A stretch of DNA of 64,000 nucleotides, from assembly GCA_016700115.1 (NCBI GenBank), contig CP064999.1, positions 930,001-994,000 of the forward strand, written 5' to 3'. A program made the translations under genes and the position numbers. The DNA comes from Sphingobacteriales bacterium (GTDB lineage Bacteria; Bacteroidota; Bacteroidia; Chitinophagales; UBA2359). The notes below the pieces were generated by a model. It was not told the origin of the DNA, searched no databases, and worked only from the letters and a program-made list of their open reading frames with translations. Positions 55,668-64,000 of this stretch are shown here, piece by piece. Numbering within the stretch: position 1 is the stretch's first letter; every line of letters starts with the position of its first letter.

Positions 55668-56396
55668 TTAACCATAAGACTCGCAGATAATGTTTATTTT
55701 ACGCTGATAGCCCATTTCGAGTAAGCGGTGGCAGGCTTCGTCCAACATGTTTTGCCAACCACAAATATAGAAATAAGCATCGCGCTGGTCAGCAAACAAC
55801 GTGCTGTAAATTTGATGGACATATCCGGTATATCCTTTCCAATCGGGGGATTTTTCGCGGGACAGGGCTACATGATAATTAAATCCTTTTAATTTAGATT
55901 GAAGTTCCAGCATCTCCTGATGATACAATATGTTTTCCTGAAGGCGCGAACCAAAAATCAGGTTCATACCTTTGTGTTCAATTTGTTGCCGGTGAATATG
56001 CCATAACATAGACCTGAACGGGGCAATACCGGTTCCGGTACAGATAAAGCAAATTTCTTTGTCTATGGTTTCGGGAAGGGTAAAATGACCTTGCGGACCT
56101 CGGAGTAAAAATTTTGTGCCGACAGTGGCTTGTTTGAACAGATATTCGGTTCCCAGACCTCCTTCGAGCAACACAATCACAAATTCCAGCACATTGGTTC
56201 CGTCAGGAGCAGAGGCTATGGAATAACTGCGCCATCTTCTGTTTCTTTTTTCGTGAATGGGCAGGTCGAAAGTCATAAACTGACCGGGTTTGAAATCTAT
56301 TGCTTCAAATTCGGGCACTTTGACAAAAAAGCGTTTGGTTCCCGGCGCTTCGGGTTGAATATCTACAATTTCACCTTCGTTCCACAAAACACTCAT
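55668..56396 (-). CDS. FNR-type flavin reductase lacking the 2Fe-2S domain (PaaE-like context)
   Basis: At 242 residues this is the flavin/NAD(P)H half of a ferredoxin reductase. The FAD motif is RRWRSYSIASAP (R56-S57-Y58-S59) and the nucleotide-binding motif is CTGTGIAPFRSM (~119-130); the C-terminus ends in YICGWQNMLDEACHRLLEMG. PaaE of the phenylacetyl-CoA epoxygenase is about 360 residues and has a C-terminal plant-type ferredoxin domain, which is absent here. It lies 109 bp downstream of paaD on the same strand, the position of paaE in paaABCDE operons. It may be a shortened PaaE that works with a separate ferredoxin, or an unrelated ferredoxin-NADP reductase. Confidence 0.75.
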   Translation of the reverse strand: MSVLWNEGEIVDIQPEAPGTKRFFVKVPEFEAIDFKPGQFMTFDLPIHEKRNRRWRSYSIASAPDGTNVLEFVIVLLEGGLGTEYLFKQATVGTKFLLRGPQGHFTLPETIDKEICFICTGTGIAPFRSMLWHIHRQQIEHKGMNLIFGSRLQENILYHQEMLELQSKLKGFNYHVALSREKSPDWKGYTGYVHQIYSTLFADQRDAYFYICGWQNMLDEACHRLLEMGYQRKINIICESYG

Positions 56397-56505
56397 AGTT
56401 TTTAAAAAAGTTTGGGGTTAGGAAAAATTACATGGTCTTCTCGGTTTTTTTTTATATATTTTTCAAGTAAAAAATTTAATAGCGCAACTGTTGATAAAAA
56501 TAGTT

Positions 56506-57018
56506 TTAAACCGGTTTAAAAGCCTCGAAAGCCTGCCGGCAATCATAACAAAAGTGCATAGACCGGCAAAGAGTAGGTCCGAAAAGCAGGTTGAGAGAAG
56601 TATTAGAACTTCCGCAGTTGGGGCATTTTGCTTCTGCTATTTTTTCTAAATCAACTTCTCCGGTGTAAACAGGTGGAGGAGCCAATCCAAATTCTTTGAG
56701 TTGTTGTTTTCCCGTTTCACTGATTCTGTTAGAGTTCCAGGGTATTGTAAAATCAATTGTTACCGTTGCTTCTTTAACAAATGGCAACGCCGCCACACAT
56801 TCCTGTATTTGGGTTTGCATCACCTTGGTTGCAGGACAGGCGGTAAAAGTAGGAGTCATCACTACTAAAGCGGTTCCTGTATCTTCATGCCAGGTTACAG
56901 AAGTAATAATGCCCAGATCAACGACCGAAATAACAGGTATTTCAGGATCTTTGACCGAAAACAGTGCTTCGTATATTTGTTGCTCGCGCTCGGTATTGGT
57001 TAAAATAGTGGTTTGCAT
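56506..57018 (-). CDS. paaD: Phenylacetyl-CoA epoxidase assembly protein PaaD
   Basis: An N-terminal MIP18/DUF59 domain (FSVKDPEIPVISVVDLGII, TPTFTACPATKVMQ) is followed by a C-terminal cysteine cluster C132-P-N-C135 ... C151 ... C157-x2-C160. The combination distinguishes PaaD (PaaJ) from plain SufT-type DUF59 proteins. PaaD matures the iron centre of the PaaABC(E) epoxygenase. paaA, paaB and paaC are not in the window; paaN is 40 kb away. The start MQTTILTNTEREQQ is the only reasonable one, although about 700 bp upstream contains no gene. Confidence 0.85.
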   Translation of the reverse strand: MQTTILTNTEREQQIYEALFSVKDPEIPVISVVDLGIITSVTWHEDTGTALVVMTPTFTACPATKVMQTQIQECVAALPFVKEATVTIDFTIPWNSNRISETGKQQLKEFGLAPPPVYTGEVDLEKIAEAKCPNCGSSNTSLNLLFGPTLCRSMHFCYDCRQAFEAFKPV

Positions 57019-57737
57019 GTCATCTTTTTATAGATGTGATCTGCTTTAAAAACAATGCCTGAATTACTTACCACTTAAAAGTAAGCGATTGTCCTGCTGC
57101 TTAACTCATTAAAAGCCAATATTAGTACTTTTTCTTTTTGCGTTGTCTTTTGAACAGTAAAATTGTATAAAATAAACACCGGCAACTTCGTAAAGGTTAT
57201 TTTTTACTGTAAATCTGCTGTTCGGCACCGGTTAATCCGCCTTTTTTGATGTTTCGGGTTTGTGATAAAAGTTTAACCGAAATGTAACGCAGAGGATTCT
57301 TAGTGAAACTTTGCGTTTAACTTTTAGATAATAAGCAGTCGGAAAATATTGGGATTGAAAAAAAATCCCGTAGTGATTAGACAAGGAAGTAATTGACGGT
57401 GCCGATGTGTTTCGTCTTTGGTTGTTGAAAAACGTTTAATGCCTACGTATTGGGATTTACCTTATCGGGTGGCGAAGTAAATATAGGGAGAAAAAATATA
57501 AATGCTTGGACAACAAGATTTGCATGGTAAGGAGAACACGCTCCTGCCTCTCAAGAGGGAAACACCTTGATAAAAAGGTAAAAGACAGTTTCTAACCCTG
57601 TTCGCCATTTAAGTTGTCGCCCGGTAAATGTATGGCGGGTATAAAAATCAGGAAAAGGGGCGAGTATAGCTATTATCCTTTCAGTTTAATGGCGTTCAAG
57701 GTCCAATTTTATACTGTTTTTAGGAACACTCTCAAAA
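57019..57737. other. 720-bp intergenic region upstream of paaD, no gene recognised
   Basis: Only short interrupted frames are present. Features noticed are a palindromic-looking ACCGG-rich stretch (57178-57227) and a long AT-rich block with CCCG/CGGG words near 57360-57470. No TTTG/TAnnTTTG pair, tRNA or riboswitch was recognised. It must contain the paaD promoter and the end of the anti-sigma transcript. Confidence 0.4.
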
Positions 57738-58541
57738 CTATTCTCCTGCATCTTTTTGAACCGGCTTAAGCAGTGTCTTTAACTGTTCAATCATCCGCTC
57801 ATCTGTTTCTGCCTTAAGTAGCGCAAACTCCCTTGTTTCTGATAGCGGGTAAAATTGGTTATCCATTTTTAAATAAAGTTGGGTAAACTCGTTTTCATTG
57901 ATTCGGATGAGTTCAAAAGCGGATCCGTCTGTCGGAAAAATGCCTGAGAGAGTAAGTGTGTCTGTAAGTTGGTAATGTCGGGTAGGCTTTTCGTCTGATA
58001 TTAGGAGTATGGGCAGTCTTTCCAATTCGGCAGTGTCGCCGTCAGACACGACATATCCCAAAGACGTATCCTGAATGCCTACTGTTTTAACAGGTAAATT
58101 GAAAGTGGTTTTGATTGGCGGCACAAGCACCAACTTGTTATCCGGAGAAATTATATTGTTATTTTCAATTAAAAAGTAAATGCCTAACCCTGAAAATAGT
58201 AACACCGATGCTGCTGCTAAGAACCAGATAATGGAACGAGAAGATTCATTAGATTCAGAGTGATTTGAGAATTCGCGCCCCATGTATGAATGTTGTGAGA
58301 AATCGCCCCTCATGTGCTTAGCTGCCGGGACTTTAGCCAAATCAAATTCAATCAATTTCTTTTTCATTTCTTCTCTTGCCGACCGTTTTATGGCTGCAAT
58401 CAGAATCTTTTCTGTTTCAACAGCTTCTGCAAATTCAGGGTCATTGGCTATCAGCATTTCCAATTTAGTTAACTCCTCCCCGCTTAGTTCGCCTTGCAGG
58501 TATTGGTCTATCAGTTCGTATTGTCCGTCGGTAGGTTTCAT
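57738..58541 (-). CDS. Anti-sigma factor-like membrane protein
   Basis: The N-terminal ~65 residues (QYELIDQYLQGELSGEELTK, LEMLIANDPEFAEAVETEKI) resemble the helical sigma-binding region of anti-sigma factors without the zinc motif. A single transmembrane segment follows at ~105-127 (IIWFLAAASVLLFSGLGIYF), and a periplasmic domain of ~135 residues makes up the C-terminus. It starts 8 bp after the sigma factor stop codon, so the pair is co-transcribed. It is expected to hold the ECF sigma inactive until an envelope signal is received. The periplasmic domain is unrecognised, so the signal is unknown. Confidence 0.8.
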   Translation of the reverse strand: MKPTDGQYELIDQYLQGELSGEELTKLEMLIANDPEFAEAVETEKILIAAIKRSAREEMKKKLIEFDLAKVPAAKHMRGDFSQHSYMGREFSNHSESNESSRSIIWFLAAASVLLFSGLGIYFLIENNNIISPDNKLVLVPPIKTTFNLPVKTVGIQDTSLGYVVSDGDTAELERLPILLISDEKPTRHYQLTDTLTLSGIFPTDGSAFELIRINENEFTQLYLKMDNQFYPLSETREFALLKAETDERMIEQLKTLLKPVQKDAGE

Positions 58542-58549
58542 AGCGGTTT

Positions 58550-59125
58550 TTATATGTTTTTAAGGTCTGCGCACAATTCTCTTAATCTTTTCATGCATTT
58601 TGCCTTTTGAGTTTTTGCATTATCGGCATTGGTATAATTTATCTCTTCTGCAATTTTTGCCATATTCCAGTTATCCCAATAAAAGTGGGTTAGAATTTTT
58701 TTGCAATTCCCGCCCAATGTGTTTAAGTGTTCCATGGCTTTTATAATAAAATACTCTATTTTCTCTTTATCTTCCACATTATCGTCAACTTCTATTTCTA
58801 AGAACTCTTTAGAGGTATCTATAATCATTGGGGTTTTACCCTTCCTCTTCAACTCTTTTAACCACAAATTACGCGCTACTGAGTATAAGTATGTTTTGAT
58901 AGAGCAGGTCAATTCAAATTTGGGGGTTTTCGCTTTCTCATAAAATGCAACAACGGTATCCTGAACAATATCATTTGCTTCATCTGAAGATCCCTTGTTA
59001 TTAAGAACTAAAGAGCTAAGCATATTATAATAATCTGTATAAAGGTTTTCAATACACCCCTCTTCCCCATTTCGTATAGCATTTAGAATCTCGTTATCTT
59101 CGGAATATTTACTGCGTTTATCCAT
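58550..59125 (-). CDS. ECF-type RNA polymerase sigma factor
   Basis: A 191-residue two-domain sigma factor. Region 2 is at residues ~20-105 (SDEANDIVQDTVVAFYEKAK, LTCSIKTYLYSVARNLWLKE). Region 4 is near ~130-190 (CKKILTHFYWDNWNMAKIAE, EINYTNADNAKTQKAKCMKR). It should direct RNA polymerase to an alternative promoter set controlled by the anti-sigma encoded immediately downstream. The divergent VWA gene (260 bp away) and the TPR-CHAT gene are candidate targets. A phylum-type promoter precedes it. Confidence 0.92.
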   Translation of the reverse strand: MDKRSKYSEDNEILNAIRNGEEGCIENLYTDYYNMLSSLVLNNKGSSDEANDIVQDTVVAFYEKAKTPKFELTCSIKTYLYSVARNLWLKELKRKGKTPMIIDTSKEFLEIEVDDNVEDKEKIEYFIIKAMEHLNTLGGNCKKILTHFYWDNWNMAKIAEEINYTNADNAKTQKAKCMKRLRELCADLKNI

Positions 59126-59184
59126 ACTTAATAACTTGAAAGGGAAAAAGGTAACCCAGATTAACCTTTTTTATTTTATTATCG

Positions 59185-59216
59185 CAAATATAGAAGTATA
59201 AACCGAAAAATACAAT
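59185..59216 (-). promoter_or_regulatory. Likely promoter of the ECF sigma factor operon
   Basis: On the minus strand, TATATTTG (59185-59192) is a -7-type box. 20 bp upstream lies ATTG (59213-59216), one base off TTTG. The start codon is about 60 bp downstream. Confidence 0.5.
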
Positions 59217-59384
59217 TTCACTTCTTTCATATTTTCTTTCACTTTAGGCTAATCCAAATTAGCCCTTTTCTCCTACTCGTTGCAGCTTTCAGGGTTACCT
59301 TTTGTGAACTGTGGTATCAAGGGTAAAGCATCTGATTGTAAAGATGCCTAAAACTCAAATATCAATTCACAAAACTTAATTGAA

Positions 59385-61013
59385 ATGAGCAAAAAACTTA
59401 CCCTTTTACTGTCTTTGTGCCGAGCGTCCCTTATCCTGATTTTAGTGTTGGTATCAGTTTTTGTTTCCGGTTTTATAATGATGCCCGGCAACACGGGTTC
59501 AACCACTTACACCAATGCCAAAGTAGTCATAAAAGTATGGAAAGCAAACGTAGCGTTGCGCAACAACGAAATTGACAAGGCAAGAAAATACTTGGTTGAC
59601 GCTTTCCAGCAAAATCCTTCTGACCCGCTCCTGGCATTAAACATCGCGAAATTGATGGATTGCTCCCAATCGTACAACACCGCTTTAAATATATTGGGAC
59701 GAAGCGGCTCAGGCAAAGATAACCCGGAACTGAAAAGGGGTAAATATGCATGGGAGGGGTATTGTGCCGCAAAAACAGGCAAATCCCAATATGCAGTGCA
59801 GCGAACTCGCGAAGCTATGAAACTCGTATCTCAAATACAAGAACAGGTTGATACTACGTCAGAGGGGATTATTACCCGAAACGAAGAAATGTCGAAACTG
59901 CTGAATAATCTTGGGGTAAGTTGGCTGATGTATCATTCTCACGACAAAAGCGAAGGCGACCACGAAACCCATGTTACATTGGATAGTTGCGACATAACCT
60001 TTGCATTCCGCTTTTTTGAACGGGCTTTAACTTTCAACCCTGCAAACCAAGCAGCAAAAGCCAACCTGACTTATCTGAAAAAGGTAACTCCGGCGGTTAG
60101 CAATATCTGCCCTCAATTTACCGATTACAACGATTACCTTAACTCGCTAATGCCTTTTCAATACAAAAAGAGGAAAGAAGAACCAATTAAAAATTCGGGC
60201 GGAACCGTTCATAAACCGCTCAACTTGGGAAGCGCTAATAACATGTTGCTCGACAATATGGAAGTCATTTTAAAAACTATGGATAAATACAAAGAAATAA
60301 TGTTTGTATTAGACCACTCCGGCTCTATGGTTGCCGAAATGCCTTTGCCGCCCGAAACCAATAAAAAAGGAAAAGAAGTAAAACGTAACACTTCCCGTTT
60401 CGGGGTCATGCAGCATTCCGCATTATACCTTTTACAGAAGTTGAAACCTTCTATTAAGCTGGGCGCTATTACCGTAGGTAACGATTGTCAGATTACTCCC
60501 GACATCCATTTCCCCGTGATAGAAGATAAGCGAAAACAACTGTCTGAGATGATAAATCAATTATATCCCAACGGAGCAACGCCGCTGATTGAACAGTTGG
60601 AAAACAGCATCGGTATGTTTTCTGCCGGAAAAGACAAAAAAGCCATTCTCCTCTTTACCGACGGGTTAGATTCCTGTAATCCCGCTATGGATATGTGCGC
60701 TTTTGGTGAAGAATTGGCAAAAGCCGGTATAGACCTGTTTGTAGTATGCTTTTTATTGGAAGAATCAGATACTCGGGAAGATTACGCTTTTTACAACTGC
60801 CTGACCACTCAACAGATTTTCGGAGCTACATCGAAGGGTAAATGGGAATTGAAAAATGTGAGAATTCCCTTGGATGTTCCCCAACTGCTCATAGTCGGAA
60901 AAATTGAACCAAACACCTGTGTTATGCAACGCGGAAAATTTGGTATTCGCTTATCCAACCTTCCCGATAGCGACAGTTCTTCTTGTGATTTTGAACAACC
61001 CCTGTTTGATTAA
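59385..61013 (+). CDS. Exported VWA-domain protein with TPR-like N-terminus
   Basis: An N-terminal membrane anchor or signal (LILILVLVSVFVSGFIMM) leads into helical TPR-like sequence at ~45-230 (NEIDKARKYLVDAFQQNPSD, FFERALTFNPANQAAKANLT). The von Willebrand A domain spans ~300-500. Its metal site is complete: D310-S312-S314 in FVLDHSGSM, Thr in NGATPLIEQL and Asp in LLFTDGLDSC. At 542 residues it is long enough to be a stand-alone periplasmic or surface adaptor that binds a partner in a Mg-dependent manner. It is divergent from the sigma/anti-sigma pair and convergent with the CHAT gene. Function is unknown; context suggests a shared pathway. Confidence 0.82.
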   Translation: MSKKLTLLLSLCRASLILILVLVSVFVSGFIMMPGNTGSTTYTNAKVVIKVWKANVALRNNEIDKARKYLVDAFQQNPSDPLLALNIAKLMDCSQSYNTALNILGRSGSGKDNPELKRGKYAWEGYCAAKTGKSQYAVQRTREAMKLVSQIQEQVDTTSEGIITRNEEMSKLLNNLGVSWLMYHSHDKSEGDHETHVTLDSCDITFAFRFFERALTFNPANQAAKANLTYLKKVTPAVSNICPQFTDYNDYLNSLMPFQYKKRKEEPIKNSGGTVHKPLNLGSANNMLLDNMEVILKTMDKYKEIMFVLDHSGSMVAEMPLPPETNKKGKEVKRNTSRFGVMQHSALYLLQKLKPSIKLGAITVGNDCQITPDIHFPVIEDKRKQLSEMINQLYPNGATPLIEQLENSIGMFSAGKDKKAILLFTDGLDSCNPAMDMCAFGEELAKAGIDLFVVCFLLEESDTREDYAFYNCLTTQQIFGATSKGKWELKNVRIPLDVPQLLIVGKIEPNTCVMQRGKFGIRLSNLPDSDSSSCDFEQPLFD

Positions 61014-61615
61014 ATTGAACTCATGGCAGTCATATTTTTAGGCTGTGTCCCCTTTTCAGCCCTGTCCATGTCGGCAGGGCTTTTTTATTCGCTTATTCTA
61101 TTACAGAACATGATTTAATTTTTAAACCCACTTTTTTTGAACATTCCCCAGTTATTGATAAACATAAACGATTCAAAGATGAGCATAAACGATATCTAAA
61201 AGAACCCACCCCTAACACAGCCCCTGTTTAAGTGGGAAAGGCAGGATTTTTAAAGACATTTGACATTATTAGATGGTTCAAAATTAAATCATAGTTGGTA
61301 TTACCTTTTGTCGCATTTGGGTATTGATGTCATCCATCAGGGTTCTGCAGGATTTGGCGTTTGTTTGCTGCAATCATAACACCTCTTCGGGTTGTATTTT
61401 GGCGGGCTTTTTCGGGAAACATCGGATGATTTTCTAAAAACCCCTGCAAGATAAGCTCCTTTGGAGGGACCGGGGGAGGTCGGAACTACAAAAGTAGTTA
61501 ACCAACAAATAAGTACACACCCCTTGCCCCTCTCAAAAAGGGAATTAAGACTTTCCGATTGCCAATCCATATAGGTTTGCCAACCCATAAGAATTAAAAC
61601 AAATAAACTACCCGC
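61014..61615. other. 600-bp intergenic region with a terminator, no gene
   Basis: After the terminator at 61058-61086 there is about 500 bp with no supported gene. A repeated AAACATAAACGAT/GAGCATAAACGAT-type word pair occurs near 61160-61195. No recognisable RNA gene is present. Confidence 0.45.
61058..61086 (+). terminator. Terminator after the VWA gene
   Basis: AGCCCTG (61058-61064) / CAGGGCT (61075-61081) with six T residues at 61081-61086. A classic rho-independent terminator on the plus strand. Confidence 0.8.
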
Positions 61616-64000
61616 TTACTCCCCCACCAACACAAATGCCCCCCAATAGTAAGGATGTTTATAGTCGGATGTTTTTCTGAGCGTTTTTTGGGCGGCTTTA
61701 AATGCCTGCCGTTTGTTGCCGGTTTCTAAAAAGTTTTGGTAAAAGGTATTCATGAACAGGCTCGTTGCGGCATCGCTTACCTCCCTCAACGACATCATCA
61801 CGCTTTGCGCCCCTGCAACCTGAAACGCCCGTTGCAAACCGAATACCCCCTCGCCGTTGCGAACCTCGCCCAAACCTGTTTCGCAGGCGCTCAAAACAAC
61901 CAATTCCGTCCCCCGCAGATTCAGATTCACTGCCTCGTAAGCGGTCAGAACGCCGTTGTCGTAAGTTGCATTGGAGGGGTATTTGCCCGATAAGGTCTCC
62001 TGCGCTCCGCTGAAATAAAGTTGAGACCGCAGCAATGGGTTTTCAATAGCCCGTTTTATGTCCATGTCTGCAAAATACTGCATCCGGTTTAATTCTTCGG
62101 GTTTATCGGAAATCTCCAAAAATGCGCCGTGCGTGGCAAGATGCAGAATGCGGGGGCTGTTTACCGATTTGACCGCCTCCTCCGCAGCCTCTTTCCCGCT
62201 GTACGATTTTACGGAATAGCCCGCTTTTGTGAGCGCTGCGCCAATTTGGTTTATTTCCGTTTGAGTGCCGGGCAGGGGTTTTAGGTTAAAAGTAGCAGAA
62301 CGGGTATTGTCGGGAAGATAGGCATCGGTGGCTGTAGGATTTTTATAATGCCCGGCAGTAATTGCCAACGTCGTGCTGTCGGCGCTGTATGTGGGGTTGC
62401 CTAACAGAACAGCCGACAAATTGGAAGTAGCCGTTTTTCGGGGTTTGACCAAATCTTTGGTACTGCCTACCAAGTGCAGTTCTTTCACATCGCCGAGATA
62501 TTTGCCTTCGGGGGTAATCAGGGTTTCCATGTTGATTTTGTGGTAAATTCCGTCCAAAGACAGATAGACCTTGTTTGCACACTGCAACAGGCTGTCCAAG
62601 GGTTTCCAGTATTGCATGTAACCGTCAAAATCGTTTTCCCTCGTTTTCATAGCGTTTATATAGTTCTTAAAGTGCTTGCCCTCCAAATCTTTCCCGTTTT
62701 TCAACCATACCACATCGGGATGTTCTTTGGTTTGCGGGGTAACTACCATTAGGGCATAATACACCGTATCTGTCCATGATTTGCTGTACCAATTAAAACG
62801 GGCAATTTCTACGGCAGCTTCGCCGGCTTTCAGTTGTTTTTGTACATCCTGCCAGATATATCGGACGGTATCTGTAGCTTCGGCAAATGCTTCAGAACGG
62901 CGGGCAAGGTCTGCTTCTACGCGGTTTGCAACTTCTTCAAGGCTGTCTATATTGATGCCTATGATTTTTCGCTGCTCAATGGTTTTTTCATAGAGTTTGC
63001 CGAGAAAACGCCGCTGCCCCAACCAGTTTTCGTAATCGGCCAACAGAGTTGTATCAGCACTTGTAGCTATTCTGTTACGCATTTGTTGAGATGTCGCTAA
63101 TTGCAGTCCTTTGATAAAAAGTGTATAATCGTAATCGTTGGATAGCGTTTGGGGGATAGTTTTGTGGGCTTTGTAAGCAAAGGAATGGAAGGCTTCGAAA
63201 TTATATTTTATAGCGTTAAAATACTGCTCCCTATCTCTTTCAGACAGCCCGGTAAAGTTTTGGATTATTTGGTTTTGATAGATTTGCATGGCTTGAGTAT
63301 ATAGGGGATAAGCAGTGGGGTAGTTTTGGGTTTGGTTATACAGAACTGCCAAATTGGTTAAAGAAGTAGCATAGTTAGGATGTTCTTCACCCATAACTAT
63401 TTTTCTGATGGTTAAAGCTGATTTGAGGAAAGGCTCTGTTTGTTTATAATTACCCACAATAGAATACAATAATACGAGATTGTTAAAGGAATACGCTGGT
63501 ACGAGATGTTCTTTATCTAAAATTTTGCTGATTTCCAATGCCTGTTTATGCAACGTTTCAGATTGTTTGTATTTACCCATAACCCTACACAAACCAGCCA
63601 GACTGTATAAGGAAATTGCATATTCGGGGTGTTCTTCTCCCAAAACTTTTTTCCTGATTTCTAATGTCTGTTTATGCAACAACTCTGCTTGTTCGTATTT
63701 ACCAATATATTGATACAGTAATGCCAGACTGTTTAAGGATATTGCATAGTCGGGGTGTTCTTCTCCCAAAACTTTTTTCCTGATTTCCAATGCCTGTTTA
63801 TACAATGGCTCTGCTTGTTCGTACTTACCCATATCCCAATACAAGTCTGCCAGACTATTTAAGGAATTGACATAATCGGGGTGTTCTTCTCCCAAAACTT
63901 TTTTCCTGATTTCCAATGCCTGTTTATACAATGGCTCCGCTTGTTCGTATTTACCCATAACCCTATACAAAAAAGCCAAACTGTTTAAGGAATTGACATA
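61616..64000 (-). CDS. TPR-CHAT protein (N-terminus beyond the window)
   Basis: At least five 42-residue TPR units open the visible part (GKYEQAEPLYKQALEIRKKV, LGEEHPDYVNSLNSLADLYW). They are followed by helical sequence and a C-terminal CHAT domain, a caspase-like fold. Its dyad is visible: His in HLATHGAF (residue 617 from the first visible Met) and Cys in LSACETG (residue 699); the protein ends HPYYWGAFVLVGE. CHAT proteins are protease effectors in several bacterial immune and cell-death systems, and TPRs bind regulators. The frame is still open at the window edge, and the TPR array continues. No signal peptide can be judged. Confidence 0.9.
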   Translation of the reverse strand, partial: YVNSLNSLAFLYRVMGKYEQAEPLYKQALEIRKKVLGEEHPDYVNSLNSLADLYWDMGKYEQAEPLYKQALEIRKKVLGEEHPDYAISLNSLALLYQYIGKYEQAELLHKQTLEIRKKVLGEEHPEYAISLYSLAGLCRVMGKYKQSETLHKQALEISKILDKEHLVPAYSFNNLVLLYSIVGNYKQTEPFLKSALTIRKIVMGEEHPNYATSLTNLAVLYNQTQNYPTAYPLYTQAMQIYQNQIIQNFTGLSERDREQYFNAIKYNFEAFHSFAYKAHKTIPQTLSNDYDYTLFIKGLQLATSQQMRNRIATSADTTLLADYENWLGQRRFLGKLYEKTIEQRKIIGINIDSLEEVANRVEADLARRSEAFAEATDTVRYIWQDVQKQLKAGEAAVEIARFNWYSKSWTDTVYYALMVVTPQTKEHPDVVWLKNGKDLEGKHFKNYINAMKTRENDFDGYMQYWKPLDSLLQCANKVYLSLDGIYHKINMETLITPEGKYLGDVKELHLVGSTKDLVKPRKTATSNLSAVLLGNPTYSADSTTLAITAGHYKNPTATDAYLPDNTRSATFNLKPLPGTQTEINQIGAALTKAGYSVKSYSGKEAAEEAVKSVNSPRILHLATHGAFLEISDKPEELNRMQYFADMDIKRAIENPLLRSQLYFSGAQETLSGKYPSNATYDNGVLTAYEAVNLNLRGTELVVLSACETGLGEVRNGEGVFGLQRAFQVAGAQSVMMSLREVSDAATSLFMNTFYQNFLETGNKRQAFKAAQKTLRKTSDYKHPYYWGAFVLVGE
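63600..64000 (-). repeat. 126-bp tandem repeats encoding 42-residue TPRs
   Basis: Nearly identical units recur with a 126-bp period in the distal end of the window. The word TTCTTCTCCCAAAACTTTTT recurs in each at the same phase. The array extends beyond the window, so the copy number is unknown. Recent expansion is likely. Confidence 0.85.

Noticed and set aside
57019..57737. Possible RNA gene in the 720-bp gap
   Set aside because: No tRNA arms, riboswitch consensus or strong conserved hairpin could be traced by eye.

Overview
The window looks like a chromosome segment of a moderate-GC member of the Bacteroidota, probably of the Saprospirales/Chitinophagales type. The evidence is: type IX secretion (T9SS) C-terminal sorting domains on very large surface proteins; a one-component hybrid two-component regulator (HTCS); a bacillithiol gene (bshA); phylum-style promoters (TTTG / TAnnTTTG) instead of Shine-Dalgarno sites; and the housekeeping order acpP-fabF-rnc beside pyk. 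No rRNA, tRNA or CRISPR array was recognised.

Layout. 0-6.8 kb: the 3' part of a giant FG-GAP/PKD surface protein. 6.9-10.9 kb: a mobile, toxin-antitoxin island. It holds a decayed transposase fragment, then a tripartite hipB-hipS-hipT operon whose hipT is split by a 1,728-bp IS1634-like element. The IS has 17-bp terminal inverted repeats, a 6-bp target duplication and a frameshifted transposase. Three copies of a putative HipB operator lie 61 bp apart over the hip promoter. 11-18.8 kb: a TolB-like lipoprotein, a Crp/Fnr regulator, a membrane hydroxylase, a CrtI-like oxidoreductase, a small cysteine-rich exported protein, PaaN and an Rpn-type nuclease. 18.9-21.8 kb: DNA polymerase I. 22.1-34.0 kb: an HTCS sensor/regulator, then a 2,378-residue T9SS protein containing thirteen 138-bp repeats. 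35-44.2 kb: rnc, fabF and acpP; then pyk, a tyrosine phosphatase, bshA, YceI, a second Crp/Fnr regulator, an outer-membrane barrel and trmB. 44.4-53.6 kb: hflX, two secreted surface proteins, a DUF1573 protein, a PabA/TrpG glutaminase and a hydrolase-CBS pair. 53.7-57.0 kb: a BamA/TamA-like barrel, a small exported protein, a ferredoxin-reductase-like protein and PaaD. 57.7-64 kb: an ECF sigma/anti-sigma pair, an exported von Willebrand A (VWA) protein and a TPR-CHAT protease-like protein that runs off the window.

Themes. (1) Surface display: three clear T9SS cargo proteins, plus a dockerin-like secreted protein. (2) Phenylacetate catabolism is represented by scattered pieces (PaaN at 16-17.6 kb, PaaD at 56.5-57 kb) without PaaABC. 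(3) Two candidate systems deserve attention. One is the hipBST module, naturally broken by an IS but with its operator array intact. The other is the sigma/anti-sigma - VWA - CHAT neighbourhood, which could be an envelope-stress or protease-effector module. All functional assignments rest on reading motifs by eye; no database search was run.
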